Counted from the stretch's first letter, positions 1-10,960 are shown. The stretch is 64,000 nucleotides of DNA from Salticus scenicus (GCA_963930645.1 OZ005661.1:198818532-198882531); one strand, 5' to 3'. Numbers and translations: made by a program. The notes: generated by a model from the sequence alone, not told the origin.

Positions 1-264
1 AAAAAAATCGAAATTGAAGGTTATCACTAGTATTGTGCTAAAACGCTACGTATTTTTCACTCGCAATTAACATATAAAAATTTTTGCTATTCCGTTTGTT
101 TCTATAACGAATCGAAAAGAAGCAATATACAACAAAACCATAAGCATTTAAGAGACAGAGCAGCTAGCATTCTCTATCAGCAGGTTTTGCAATCTCTTTC
201 TACAAGTACCAGTATTTGCGAATACTAATCTTCGTGTTATTCATTTACGGAAACTTTAATAATA
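1..264. other. No recognisable gene or repeat
   Basis: AT-rich sequence without a convincing reading frame. It is probably intron or upstream sequence of the TLDc gene, whose earlier exons lie outside the window. Confidence 0.5.
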
Positions 265-557
265 AAATTAGCAAACCCGTGCGAAAGTTTCGCACTTTAT
301 TTCTTTTATTACATTTAAAACTTGAAACTTATAAATATTGTACCAATTTCGCCACTTAATTTGAATTATATAATGCATCAGAAGCCAAATTCTTATTAGA
401 ACCAAATTAATATTGCGCGATAATGAAACCAAAATCCTTCTAAGAAAGATTTTAATGTAAATTCATATTTGACAACCCAATTTTCATACATCTCCAGGCA
501 GTAAAGCTTTAGTACAACAATGCTTTTTCGACTTTTAAATTTTATCGCCATATTGGG

Positions 558-590
<33 letters not shown>

Positions 591-599
591 TAGTATCTA
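265..599 (+). repeat. Dispersed repeat family C, copy 1, 5' part
   Basis: This stretch resembles 61612-61960 at the far end of the window. Shared landmarks in the same order are CCGTGCRAAA, TTCGCACTTTATTT, ACCAATTTCGCCAC, AGAAGCCAAATT, CCAATTTTCATAC and AGGCAGTA, followed by a poly(A) tract. The repeat resumes at 1033 after the MITE at 600-1030, so the MITE inserted into it. I recognise no coding capacity or family name. Confidence 0.6.
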
Positions 600-1030
600 G
601 GATGAGTGCACCAGTGATTGAAACTTTTAGAGCAATCTCCGATGTTTTTAATGTTCTAGTCATCAGAAAATATTTTTAGAAATCTTAAGTTAGTACATAG
701 GGTATGAAAGACATTCAGAATCACATATATGTTAAAATATATACATTTGATATTTTTTTTTATGAATTTTTATTGGACACCCACTCAATGTTCCAGTCAT
801 TGACACTGTCATTTTTTCATTTTATGAGTCATTGGCCCCTTATGTTCCAGAGTTTGGCAGTGCTAGTTATTCATTTTACCAGTTATTAGCCTCTTATGCT
901 CCAGTGTTTGACATAAAATGTTAAAATTCTTATATGTAAAATATATGATTTTATTAATTTTTTTATTTATTAATTATTTCGGGATAGATGTCAATTACTG
1001 GAGCATGCCAATCACTGGAGCACCTTACCC
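600..1030 (+). mobile_element. MITE family A (TA target), copy 1
   Basis: A 431-bp non-autonomous element. Both ends read GGGTAAGTGC/ACCAGTGATTG, imperfectly at the left end, and it is flanked by TA (598-599 and 1031-1032). The interior is dense in variants of CCAGTGATTG and CCAGTCATTGACACTG, in both orientations, which look like subterminal binding words. The copy at 4833-5265 is nearly the same length and lies in the opposite orientation. It interrupts dispersed repeat C. A TA target fits the Tc1/mariner or pogo superfamilies, but no transposase is present. Confidence 0.75.
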
Positions 1031-1032
1031 TA

Positions 1033-1400
1033 TTTTGATTAGTGTTGTTTTAGTCAATTTAAGACAATAACTCGTATTTTGTTTACGTCTTTAAATTATT
1101 GCTAGCTTTAAAATGACGTGTGCAAAGATTATAAAGGTGTAACTTTTAAAATACATTTTTCTAGAAAAACTTGTCATCAGACAAATGCCGTCATTTTAAT
1201 GATTAAATGATTGAAATGAGCCATAGTTCTTAAAAGTTGCCTATGCATAAATATTTTTTATCCTCGCTTATTTTATTAATTCCATCACTATGGTATCTTT
1301 TCGACAAAATTTAACCGTAACTAATCCACGTTATAGAAATATTACATATATATATATTATAAAGCATGTTTAATACTCGCAAGAATAAAATAATATATAT
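1033..1400 (+). repeat. Dispersed repeat family C, copy 1, 3' part
   Basis: This continues repeat C beyond the inserted MITE and matches 61970-62280. Shared landmarks are TTTTGATTA, TTTAGTCAATTTA, GACAAATG, CACTATSGTAT, TCCACGTTA and GAGAAATATTA-like words, ending near an AT microsatellite. Confidence 0.55.
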
Positions 1401-1619
1401 TAAGAAATTGGAAATATTAGCAATTCCGTCATGACCTAACAAATACTGAAATATACTCGTTGCCCTGTTTGTCCTACTTGATTTCATGTCTATTTATCTA
1501 CAAAAGAAGACAGCAGTGAGTTCGTGACATTTTTGATATACGGATTTTAATGGATTTGTGCATTTTGAAGTGTCCTGAACATTATTTTAGCATCTTCAGA
1601 AACTGTGTGTGTGTTATCA

Positions 1620-2090
1620 AAATTTTATAAGCGCTGTAACTCACGAACTAATGGATTTTGGGATATAATCTCCCAACAGGTAACGTTCCTATGCTGCATT
1701 TTCTTCCATTAAGGGAAAGACTATATATCAGCTTCTATTGTGTGCGTATATGCACTAAATTTGATACGTTAATAATGCCAGTATGAAAAATTAGTTGATT
1801 TAATTTCCTTGTATATTGATACAACGTTAGTCATACTGTGCTGCAATGTAACCCCAGAAACTGGAAGAATATATCTCAGTTGCTATAGCGTATAAATGCA
1901 GCAAACTTGATATGGGAGATGGCCACTGTGAAAAACTATTGTGTTTTAATTTGTTTGAGTATCAATCTACAGGTGGCGCTGGTATGCTGCCCTTTTTAGT
2001 TCACGAGAAAGCTATAGCTTACCTTCTATGTACCGAATTTGATATATAGGATGAATATGATGAAAAAATACGCTGATTGAATTAGGGTGT
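1620..2090 (+). repeat. Degenerate ~165-bp tandem repeat, about three units
   Basis: Three diverged units share the order 'tcagYtTCTATtGtGtG', 'aaatTTGATA' and 'TGAAAAA'. Examples start near 1729, 1873 and 2000. They are too diverged to set exact unit limits by eye, and no protein is encoded. Confidence 0.45.
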
Positions 2091-3439
2091 ATACCGGCCG
2101 TAAAGTGAAGCATCTATTACTTATTTTCAGCCATTTTCCAGAAGATATCCTCAGCATAAATTAATTTAAATTGTTTCACATGTATTTATGTAAAATATTT
2201 ACTGTGTCAAAGTTGATTAAATCGTTGTGCATATTAGCTTACAGGCGGCGATGTTTTATATAAAAAAGAATTTTGTGAATTCCGCTGTTCCACAGCATAT
2301 TATTTTTATTTCATCTGAATACCTACACTATGTATTCAGAATTACGGGAGCCATCTAGATATAAATGAGGACAATGCAACAGAAATAAGACAGTTTAATC
2401 CTACATATATATTTGGATCTTAGATATTAGTGGTGCGAGTTTAATAAATGTGTAAACGAGTGTTTTAATGAATGTGTAAATTTTATTCCATTGTACCGTT
2501 TTCGTCTGTTTTGTTACCTAACATGGAAAAATAACATAGTTCAAAATCAGAATCGCTGCATTTATAGCGGGAAATTGGCTATACATTTTCAAGGAACCAT
2601 TTTTAAGAAACGTATAACTGGAAATATATATATGCATACACATATATAATCGAAAATTTATTTTATTACACTGATACGTAATAAAATGTCATATAGTAAT
2701 AAAAATTTAGTACACTTCAAAGATTTTATTTTTATCTGTTTGATTTCAGATAATTTTTTAAGGGAAATAAAAAATAATTTAAATTATTCGTAATTTTTCA
2801 TTATTAGTTAAACTATTACACAAACGTATTTAGTGTTGATACGGAAATATTTAATTTTTCCGCTAATTCTGTTAAATGAGTTATTTTTTCTCAATTTCTA
2901 TTAAGACTTTATTTTATATATATATATATATATAATAAAGACAGAAGCCTTTCGTTTAATAAGCGAAAACACTTTTACAAACATTTAGAGCAAAATAAAA
3001 ACATTGTTTCTCCAAAAATAAAATATCAAGCGAAAACCATAAAAAAAGTAGACAATCTTAACATATTCAAGTCTACCACATAGAAATGAGTAATAAATTT
3101 GATAATTTGTAAAAATTTGTAATTTAAAGCTGTGAGAGGTTCCTTAAATTTACATCCCTTTCACGAAAAGGAATTATAGCAGAGAGTGGTCACTTTCGTT
3201 TCTCTCAAAGAAATCCCAGGCAGATGGATAAATGTATACCTTGGAATAAATTTAAAACTTGTGATTCTATCAAAATACGTAGAATGTGTTTCAATTTAGT
3301 TGTGATGGAGCATCATATGTCAGTTTTCGGTCTCCTCTATATTCTACTACAGACATTTTTAAAACTTTCCAACAAGGTTGAAAAGTGTTAATATCTTTGG
3401 TTTGTCTGTCTGTCCGTCCGCGCTCTAAGTCCTATAAAT
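2091..3439. other. Non-coding AT-rich stretch
   Basis: I see no conserved reading frame. It contains short AT microsatellites (for example TATATATA near 2915) and ends in a 'gtctgtctgtccgtccg' run at about 3402-3420, which leads into the tandem repeat that follows. Confidence 0.5.
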
Positions 3440-3900
3440 ATTCATTGAATTTCTTGAAACTGGTATGTTATTCAAGTTCTCTATCGGATGTTCCTTATTG
3501 AAAATGGAGTGAATACCTCTACTAGTTTGCGTACAGGGACAACCGAAAGTATTCCAAAGCATTGTGTTCTATATGAGAGCTATTTCTATAAACCATATTT
3601 TAATACCTTCACTTCCCACAAATCGTAAAGTAATTCAAATATGTTATTCAGATTCACCATTAGATGTTCCTTATTGAGAATGGATAGAATACCCGAACTC
3701 GTTTGTGTACAGGGACACCCGGAAGTATTCCAAAGCATTGTGTACTATGAGAGGTATTTCTATAAACTATATTTTTTAATACCTTTTCTTTACACAAATC
3801 TTAATGAAATTGAAATATGTTATTCAAGTTCACCACTGGATGTTCCCATTGAAAATGGATTAAATACCATCTCTGGCTTGTGCACAGGGATACCTGAAAG
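3440..3900 (+). repeat. 176-bp tandem repeat, about 2.7 units
   Basis: GATGTTCC occurs at 3487, 3663 and 3839, a constant spacing of 176. Each unit continues TTATTGARAATGGA, a GTACAGGGA motif, AGTATTCCAAAGCATTG and an AATATGTTATTCA box. An open frame at 3641-3985 runs through the repeat and is not a gene. Confidence 0.75.
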
Positions 3901-3939
3901 TATGGGGGCCGCTAGGGAGGGCAAATTTAAAATTTCAAA

Positions 3940-4675
3940 TAGGAAGGTATGTCTTGTGATACATTCCTGGAAACGTATCTTCTAAACAATGAATTTGATA
4001 TAAATAGTTTCTCCCTACGATGATTTTATTAAAGGAGATACATGAGTTTTTAGACTTTTGAAATCTTGATTTGATACTTATGTGTCCCTTTTAATAATCA
4101 CTGCAAAACAAAACTATTTATACAAAATTCATTGTCTTGAAAAGATGTTTCCCGGGATGTATCACAATACATACCTTCCCATAAAAAAATTTAAAGTTGC
4201 ATTCCCTATCGGCACCCCTACAACCCCCTTGCCCGGGCCCAAACATCTTTGGACAAAGTATGTCGTGTGATACATCCATGGAAACGTATCTTCAAGCCAA
4301 TGAATTTGGTATAAATAGTTTTGTCCTGCAGTGATTATTAAAGGGGATACATATGTATATAATTCACATTTCAAAAATCTAAAATCTCATGTATCTCCTT
4401 TAATAATCATCGTAGGACGAAACTATTTATATCAAATTCATTGTTTTGAAGGGACGTTTCCAGGGGGATGTATCACAAGACATACCTTCCTATTTTAATT
4501 TTTAAGTTGCCCTCCCTAGCGGCCCCCTAGTCCCCCCCCCCGGTCCCAAACTTTTTTGACCAAAAGTGGTCCCTCTCGAATTCATTAAAAACGTGTTTCG
4601 CCATTTTTCAAAATTCCGACTCATTTTCGAGTTAGGAGAGGGGGGGGGGTGTCTTTTGGAACACCCTGTATATGT
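3940..4675 (+). repeat. Alternating inverted modules ending in an ACACCCTGTATA terminus
   Basis: A module of about 100 bp containing TGATACAT, GGAAACGTATCTT, CAATGAATTTG and TATAAATAGTT occurs four times in alternating orientation: + at about 3945-4050, - at about 4090-4190, + at about 4256-4360 and - at about 4390-4500. Two partial cores, CCCTCCCTAGCGGCC and its complement, lie at the outer ends. The right edge reads GGAACACCCTGTATA, typical of mariner-like termini. It looks like a compound of fold-back MITEs; I recognise no family. Confidence 0.55.
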
Positions 4676-4832
4676 ATGTATATATATATATAGTGGACAA
4701 AGTGATACGTATTAACCATTTCTTTTAGTATTAAATATTGATGATTTTATTTTGGAAATTCACCTTTTAAGTAGATGCAACTGAATGTAATAAGAGGGTT
4801 GGTATTGCAAAAAATTTCTGATTTACGATATA

Positions 4833-5265
4833 AGGTAGGTGCTCCAGTGATTGGCATGCTCTAGTAATTGACCTCTATCCCGAAATAATTAATAAATAAG
4901 AAAAAAAAAATATATTTTACATATAAGAATTTTAACATTTTATTTCGAACGCTATAGCCTAGGGTGCTAATAACTGGTAAAATGAATAACTAGCACTGTC
5001 AAACACTGGAACATAGGAGTCCAATGACTGATAAAATGAAAAACTGGCAGTGTCAATGACTGGAACACTGAGTGGGTGTCAAATAAAAATTCATTAAAAA
5101 AAATAACAATTGTTATCAAATGTTTATATTTAAACATATATGTGTGTCTGGGTGTCTTTCATACCCTATATACTAACTTAAAATTTATAAAAATATTTTC
5201 TGATGACTAGAACATTAAAACATCAGAGAGTGCTCAAAAAGTGTCAATCACTGGTGCACTTACCC
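4833..5265 (-). mobile_element. MITE family A (TA target), copy 2
   Basis: A 433-bp element in reverse orientation to 600-1030. Its ends are AGGTAGGTGCTCCAGTGATT and ATCACTGGTGCACTTACCC, flanked by TA at 4831-4832 and 5266-5267. It ends 76 bp before the acceptor of the first visible TLDc exon, so it sits close to where that intron's branch point and polypyrimidine region would be. Confidence 0.75.
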
Positions 5266-5341
5266 TATTATAAATTTACTCGCACCTATTTCAAATTTAA
5301 ATTCGGAGCACTAATATTTGGTTTGTGTGCTTGTTTTTCAG

Positions 5342-5446
5342 GTACTGTCCCTGGGTGAAATGGACAGCATCGACTATTCCACAGAACTTCCTGTACCCGA
5401 GCTTGAAGATACATCAGAAGTCATTGACACAGAGCACGTGACTGCG
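5342..5446 (+). CDS. OXR1: TLDc gene, exon upstream of the TLDc core (exon a)
   Basis: The exon encodes 35 residues, phase 0 at both ends. It follows a TTGTTTTTCAG acceptor and precedes a GCG|GTAAGA donor. The translation includes STELPVPELEDTS and EVIDTEHVTA. In the OXR1/NCOA7 family a similar acidic 'ELP-P-L' segment followed by a helix sits directly before the TLDc domain, so this is the linker and first helix of the domain. The family protects cells against oxidative stress, and several TLDc proteins bind the V-ATPase; that role is known of the family and inferred here. The open frame extends back to an ATG at 5318, but that part is intron: splicing at 5342 joins the frame to upstream exons outside the window. 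The next intron is 16.4 kb. Confidence 0.8.
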
Positions 5447-5779
5447 GTAAGAAACTTTTTAGTACTGTTACTCGGGATTCCATATTCGGGATTCGTGAAT
5501 TGTCTGTGAATGAATGACAGGTCTTTCAGAGGTTCTCAAAAGTTACTTGCAGAAAATTTCAGAAGATTACACGTCTTTCAACCAATTATCAGCTTCAGAT
5601 TCTCCAGAAAACACAGCCTAACATTGCTGCTGAGTTCGGGTCCCTTTTGACCCAAAATTAACATGTATGAAAATTGGTATTTTATGTAGAATATTCTCCA
5701 TAAAAAACAATACGAATTGTTACATAAATTTAGTTCAGAAATAGAAAAATGAAAGCATGGTTATATGTATTGAAATTAA

Positions 5780-5993
5780 CACTAAACCTACCACGACGGG
5801 TCAAATGACCCATTTTAAACTTTTTGTCGGAGTTTCTTACAAATAACATTATCGCATCGTCCATGTTTCATGTACCAAATTGTGCTAAATAATGTTTTTG
5901 CTGTATATAGTAATATATATAACATTTTAAAGACGGGTCACTTGACCCGCTGTGGTAGAAATAGGTATACACGAAGTATCGGTAGGTTTAGTG
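5780..5993 (+). mobile_element. Short piggyBac-type MITE (TTAA target)
   Basis: The left end is TTAA followed by CACTAAACCTACC, and the right end is GGTAGGTTTAGTG followed by CTAA, a one-base change from TTAA. Inside, ACGGGTCAAATGACCC and ACGGGTCACTTGACCCG are near-palindromes facing each other. The 214-bp size, the TTAA target and the terminus fit the piggyBac superfamily. No transposase is encoded. Confidence 0.7.
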
Positions 5994-6121
5994 CTAAAAA
6001 CATTGGTCTGTATTTCTTTGGGTACATTCAAAAATTACTATTTTGTTCATTCAAAATGAACACAGCAGCAGGGTTAAATAATAGCCGACAAAATACAGTG
6101 GGTGATTAAATTATTAAATTT

Positions 6122-6396
6122 TTGAAGTGAAAACTTCTTTAGGCGCGTTGAGTACTTTTGGGTGAACAAAAATCTTTGAATTCCCGTCATCGTCAGCTGA
6201 CGCTTTCCATTTGAAGTGAAAACTTTTGGGTGAACAATTGAAGTGAAAACTTCTTTAGGCGCGTTGAGCACTTTTGGGTGAACAAAAATCTTTGAATTCC
6301 CGTCATCGTCAGCTGACGCTTTCCATTTGAAGTGAAAACTTTTGGGTGAACAAAAATCACTGAACTCACGTCATCGTCAGCTGACGCTTTCCATCC
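6122..6396 (+). repeat. 117-bp tandem repeat with nested subrepeats
   Basis: TTGAAGTGAAAACTTCTTTA recurs at about 6122 and 6239, a 117-bp period. The subrepeat CGTCATCGTCAGCTGACGCT, which holds the palindrome CGTCAGCTGACG, occurs three times (about 6186, 6303 and 6370). GTGAAAACTTTTGGGTGAAC is reused between them. The array directly precedes the larger minisatellite. Confidence 0.8.
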
Positions 6397-6478
6397 TTGT
6401 ATGATACAAATAATGTATCATACAATTAACTTGCTAATGCGAAATGTTAATAATTATATACTGTATATTGTTTTAAAA

Positions 6479-7296
6479 TCTGGTGCGGCTCTACACGACT
6501 TCTCTCATCTCCGGGCACTCTCTCTATTGCAGTTAGACCTCACAAAACCGAGAGAAAGGCCAAAGCCGCCATTTTTCTCATGTTTTTACAATCTGGTGCG
6601 GCTCTACACGACTTCTCTCATCTCCGGACACTGTCTCTTAAAGATTGCAGCCGGAAACGTTGTAGTTAGACCTCACAAAACAGTGAGAAAGGCCAAAGCC
6701 GCCATTTTTCTCATGTTTTTACAATCTGGTGCGGCTCTACACGACTTCTCTCCTCTCCGAACACTGTCTCTATTGCAGTTAGATATCACAAAACCGTGGG
6801 AAAGGCCAAAGCCGCCCTTTTTCTCACGTTTTTACAATCTGGTGCGGCTCTACACGACTTCTCTCATCTCCGGACACTGTCTCTTAACGATTGCAACCGG
6901 AATAGTTCCAGTTAGACTTCACAGAACCGTGAGAAAGGCCAAAGCCGCCATTTTTCTCGCGTTTTTACAATCTGGTGCGGCTCTACACGACTTCTCTCAT
7001 CTCCGGACACTGTCTCTTAAAGATTGCAGCCGGCAACGTCGCAGTTAGACCTCACAAAACAGTGAGAAAGGCCAAAGCCGCCATTTTTCTCACGTTTTTA
7101 CAATCTGGTGCGGCTCTACACGATTTCTCTCATCCCCGGACAATATCTCTTAAAGATTGCAGCCGGAAACGTTGCAGTTAGACCTCACAAAACAGTGAGA
7201 AAGGCCAAAGCCGCCATTTTTCTCACGTTTTTACAATCTGGTGCGGCTGTACACGACTTCTCTCATCTCCGGACACTGTCTCTATTGCCGTTAGCG
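6479..7296 (+). repeat. GC-rich minisatellite, 133/113-bp units
   Basis: TGGTGCGGCTCTACACGACT starts at 6481, 6594, 6727, 6840, 6973 and 7106, with a slightly changed copy at 7239. The spacings are 113, 133, 113, 133, 133 and 133. The short units lack a 20-bp block containing AAAGATTGCAGCCGGAAACG. Units continue with GTTAGACCTCACAAAAC, GAGAAAGGCCAAAGCCGCC and ATTTTTCTCACGTTTTTAC. Because 113+133 is a multiple of three, an apparent 215-residue frame (6401-7048) crosses the array; it is a by-product of the repeat. The unit head resembles single sequences at 27114 and 43196. Confidence 0.9.
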
Positions 7297-7713
7297 CATT
7301 AAATGAAATTGTAATATAATTTTTGTAGTAGTAGTTTATATTAATGAATAAAAAAACACTTCATTTAAAAGTATTTCCTGCATAATAAAATATTTCCTGA
7401 TGATTCAAGATATGCACACGTAATTGTTCACGTTTTCACTTCTGTCGGCACTCCCGGAGTGCAAATGCTTTTTTTTTTAGACATTTTTTCGATTATTTAA
7501 AAAAATACTAGACGAAATGGCTTGAAACTTCATACATGCAAAGAACATTTAAAAACTCATGTTTTCCACTATCGATTTTTTACAGGGTTTAATTTTGGTA
7601 CCAAACACAAATTAAAGAAAAGCGAAGATACTTTGGATCACCCTGTATCACAAAAAGCTACAAATTACTTGTAACTTTAATACATTGTTGCGCATACCAT
7701 GTATGTATGTATG

Positions 7714-7748
<35 letters not shown>

Positions 7749-7870
7749 TTATTTATTTTAAACTAGTAATTTGGATTTTAATAATTATTTAGTGTTGCTT
7801 TTATTAAATTTTTCCTATTCAATAGATTTTCATAAAATATTATTTATCATCGTCTTTCTACATTACTTAA
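7297..7870. other. Non-coding spacer with a (TATG)n/(TA)n microsatellite
   Basis: It contains TTTGGATCACCCTGTATC at about 7631, a mariner-like terminus, and a TATG/TA/TG microsatellite at about 7700-7748. No gene is seen. Confidence 0.5.
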
Positions 7871-8309
7871 CGGCCTTCTTCACTTACCGCCGCCGGTAGC
7901 CCGAGCCAACGTTATTCTATGGGGAAATTTTCTTTACAAGTAACTTATTAACTAATACATATTTTTAAATTCTGTTTTCACATTCAGAAAATTCCCAACT
8001 GTTAAATTGACGGACCTTTTTTGAAAAAGTATTTTTTTTAATTTTTAATATTTTATTTTGAAATTGCAATTGATTGCAATGAAAAAAATTCATATATTAA
8101 GAATTCGTATTTTGCAACTTCGTAGTAAAATATAAAAAATTAAAAAAATAATTTTTTAAAAAAGGTCCGTCCATTTAACAGCTGGGAATTTTCATAATGT
8201 GAAAATAGAATTTAAAAATATGTATTACTTAATAAGTTATTTGTAAAGAAAAATTTCCCATTGAATAACATTAGCTTCGGCTTCCAGCGGCGGGAAGTGA
8301 AGAGGGCCC
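7871..8309. mobile_element. Palindromic TTAA MITE family B, copy 1
   Basis: A 439-bp element flanked by TTAA at 7867-7870 and 8310-8313. The ends CGGCCTTCTTCACTTACCGC and GGGAAGTGAAGAGGGCCC are complementary, and complementarity continues inward for roughly 200 bp on each side (AGCCCGAGCCAACGTTATTC opposite GAATAACATTAGCTTCGGCT; AAAAAGGTCCGTC opposite GACGGACCTTTTT). The TTAA duplication points to piggyBac or Kolobok transposase. Further copies lie at 45496-45918 and, as one arm only, near 19105. Confidence 0.85.
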
Positions 8310-8419
8310 TTAAGAATATTGCACTGTTAATGTTTTCAGTAAATTTTTTAAATTTGATTTTTATCTTATATTTTACATTCCTCGAATCATACAGTTTTCT
8401 TTATATTGACAAACAACTC

Positions 8420-8890
8420 TTTTTTATTCTTTTATTTTTATTTATTATTATTATTTTTTTTTTTTTCTTTTTCTCTCTTTTTTTTTTTTTTTTTTTTTTT
8501 TTTTAGATAATTATAAATTATTTTTCATGGGAATTTTTCCAGGATTTTGTTCTGTAGAACAAGTTGAGCGTTTCCAGTATTTCTAAAAATTCTTTGTTCT
8601 TGTCTAATAATGTATGTAGTATTTGTTTTATACTTATATGTTTATTGTAAGTTAGATAAAAGCGCAATTTTATATAAGGATTTCGATAAAACCCACTTGA
8701 GTTTTTTCAAGTGAGTTTTATTCAAAAAATCCACCCAGGTTTTCTTGGGTCCGGCAAAATCCCGCTATCCCCGAATGCAACATTTATAAAAACACGCTTT
8801 TTCGTATCCACTTCGATTCTTAAATTTCTAATCCACATCTTAAATAATGTAAAAACAGATAACGAAGGCACAATTTTAATACACAATTAC
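8420..8890. other. Poly(T) tract and short hairpin
   Basis: A long T-rich tract spans about 8440-8505. ATAAAACCCACTTGA at 8687 faces TCAAGTGAGTTTTAT ending near 8722, a 15-bp hairpin with a short loop. The rest is unassigned. Confidence 0.5.
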
Positions 8891-10194
8891 GGGAGAGAGG
8901 GGATGAATGGGGATAAATGGGACAGTAGCAAAATTTGTTTTGCATGCACCAGAAACTTGACAATTTTTCTGATATATGGCAGTACTGAGGTCATTCATCA
9001 AGTGTAGTTTCAGGGTTGTGCTATCTATAAGAAGGGCAGAAAAAAATTAAAGTGTCTTTTTCTGCTGCCAAAGTAACTTTTACTGATTCAATTAGGTAGT
9101 AGTTAAGAAATTAACTATTTGCTTAAAGTTAATATAACTCTTATATGATGAAAATACATAATCTTTTACTGTGTTTATGATATTCAAGAAGAATATTGGC
9201 AATAGTTTATTAAACATATTTCCTGTTTTATATGACCATGTGGTGGTGGAGATGAATGGGACAGTTTAAATGGGGATGAATGGGACATTCCCCACTATGT
9301 GCTAATTTAAAATTGTACACAAGAATTATATTAAAACAAATCGTAAATAGATTTTCAATATTTTTATAACCCGTAGTTCAGTAGTTATAACATGGAATTA
9401 TAAAAATAGCATGGATTTAGAGAAAAATAGACTGAAATTAATTGTTCCGATTTTGTTTATAATAATTATGATTAAAAAAAATTATAAGTTAGAATATTCA
9501 ATGAAACTTAAATCAATAATATCAATAATTAAAAAAAATAAATAAATAAACTAATAATAATTTGATTAAAATCACAATTTCAATCAAGCTAATTAAATAA
9601 ATCCGGGTGATTTATTAACGTAATACAGAATAGAATGCTTATTTTTCCCGATCAGTCGGAAACATAAATTTATCTGGATAATTTGTACTCTATTATAATG
9701 ATTTATATCTTTCTAGTGTCTTATTTATTTATTTTTAGATAAAATCTAATTAGGTTAAATTACCAAAGCCTAGAGCACTAGGAATTGTGCGAACCAAAGG
9801 AATTTTACCCTTCGATGTTAATTTGAGTCAATACATCAGTTTTTGTTAATTTCAGTAAATCCATAGCGTGTAATAAAATCACATAAACCAATTTAACTTT
9901 AAAAATTTATTTACTTTCCATTTTGTGTTCTTTTCTTTGTTAACTTCAGCCATGTCCCATTCATCCCCTTATGTGGGGATGAATGGGACATGGCACATGC
10001 ATGTAAAAATGCAATGCATGTAAAAAAAAAAATCATTATTAATTAAAAATGATAACTTTTTATTAAAGTTAGTATGTTTATATGCAACTGATTACTGAAG
10101 TGTACTTATGAGCAATGTTACAAAATTCTGAATTACATATGGTGAACGTTATTAATAATAAATGAAAAATGTCCTATTCATCCCCACTCTCTCC
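8891..10194. mobile_element. 1.3-kb element with repeated GGGGATGAATGGGACA words
   Basis: The left end GGGAGAGAGGGGATGAATGG faces the right end CATCCCCACTCTCTCC, and both sides are flanked by TAC (8888-8890 and 10195-10197). GGGGATGAATGGGACA or a near copy occurs at the left end, at 9247 and 9272, as a perfect fold-back pair at about 9953-9991, and at the right end. The repeats in both orientations suggest transposase-binding words in terminal and internal positions. No transposase frame is seen, and I cannot assign a superfamily. Confidence 0.65.
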
Positions 10195-10292
10195 TACACA
10201 TATTTAAAGCCCAAAATCTGAATTTATACCACTTTTAATGTATTTAAATTATCTGAATTAACTCATATTTTTATCAGTATTATTATTACTTT

Positions 10293-10960
10293 CCGGACAC
10301 TATAGTGAGGAAAGTATTGTAATCATGTCAAAAATCCGAATTGGAGATTTTGATGTTTCTATACGTTTTGAGGTCCCCTGAGTTAGTTTCCACTATTTTT
10401 GAGATGATGTATGTATGTGTGTGTGTATGTGTGTATGTCTGTGAGTGAACACGCTAGCGTCTAAACGCTTTGTTCGAATAAGCTGAAAGTTGGTACGTAT
10501 ATTGTACGTCACCATAGTACGAACCCTATAGATTTTGGTGAATCTAGTACTTATAGTTTTTTTACAGGGACACAAAGAAAAATTCTTTATCATTATGGCC
10601 TATGAGACCAAATTTTTAAAAGTGCGATAGCATCTAAACGCCTTATTCAATTGAGCTGAAAATTTGTATGAATATTATAAATCATTGTTGCACTAACTAT
10701 AAGCATTTTGGTGAACATTTATAGATTTTTGCAGGGACACAACGAAAATTTCTTTATCATTATAATCTAAGGGCTCAAAGTTCAGTCGCGTTAAATAAAA
10801 CCTCGTGTGATATATGGAGAAAAATACTCAAACACTCTGTTATGGTTTTCTCTTTTTTGTTTGTTTAGCAACTCCTCTTTCTTTATTTTATCTACAAAAC
10901 TGTTAGTTACTCAATGTTCGGAAAGTCGAGTGGAGTCACTCCAGATTATTTTTTTTTATA
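10293..10960 (+). repeat. Dispersed repeat family D, copy 1
   Basis: It starts with the hairpin CTTTCCGGACACTATAGTGAG and AGGAAAGTATTGTAATCATG. Two diverged half-units follow, each with GCGATAGCRTCTAAACGC, GAGCTGAAA and CAGGGACACAA. It ends with TTACTCAATGTTCGGAAAG and GGAGTCACTCCAGA. A second copy (22165-23390) is split by a mariner. CTTTCCGGACA at the start and TGTTCGGAAAG at the end are inverted, so this may be a DNA element. It includes a short TG-rich microsatellite at about 10406-10440. Confidence 0.65.

Noticed and set aside
3641..3985. A 114-codon frame
   Set aside because: Runs through the 176-bp tandem repeat and into the inverted modules; the peptide repeats with the DNA.
5318..5341. 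ATG at 5318 as the gene's start codon
   Set aside because: The eight residues from 5318 are encoded by the polypyrimidine tract and the CAG acceptor, so they are intron. The family has a long N-terminal part before the TLDc domain.
6401..7048. A 215-codon open frame on the + strand, the longest in the window
   Set aside because: It lies entirely in the 133/113-bp minisatellite and repeats itself because two units sum to a multiple of three. It has no start context or domain.
6122..7296. A CRISPR-like array
   Set aside because: Units are long, contiguous and without unique spacers. The window is eukaryotic.
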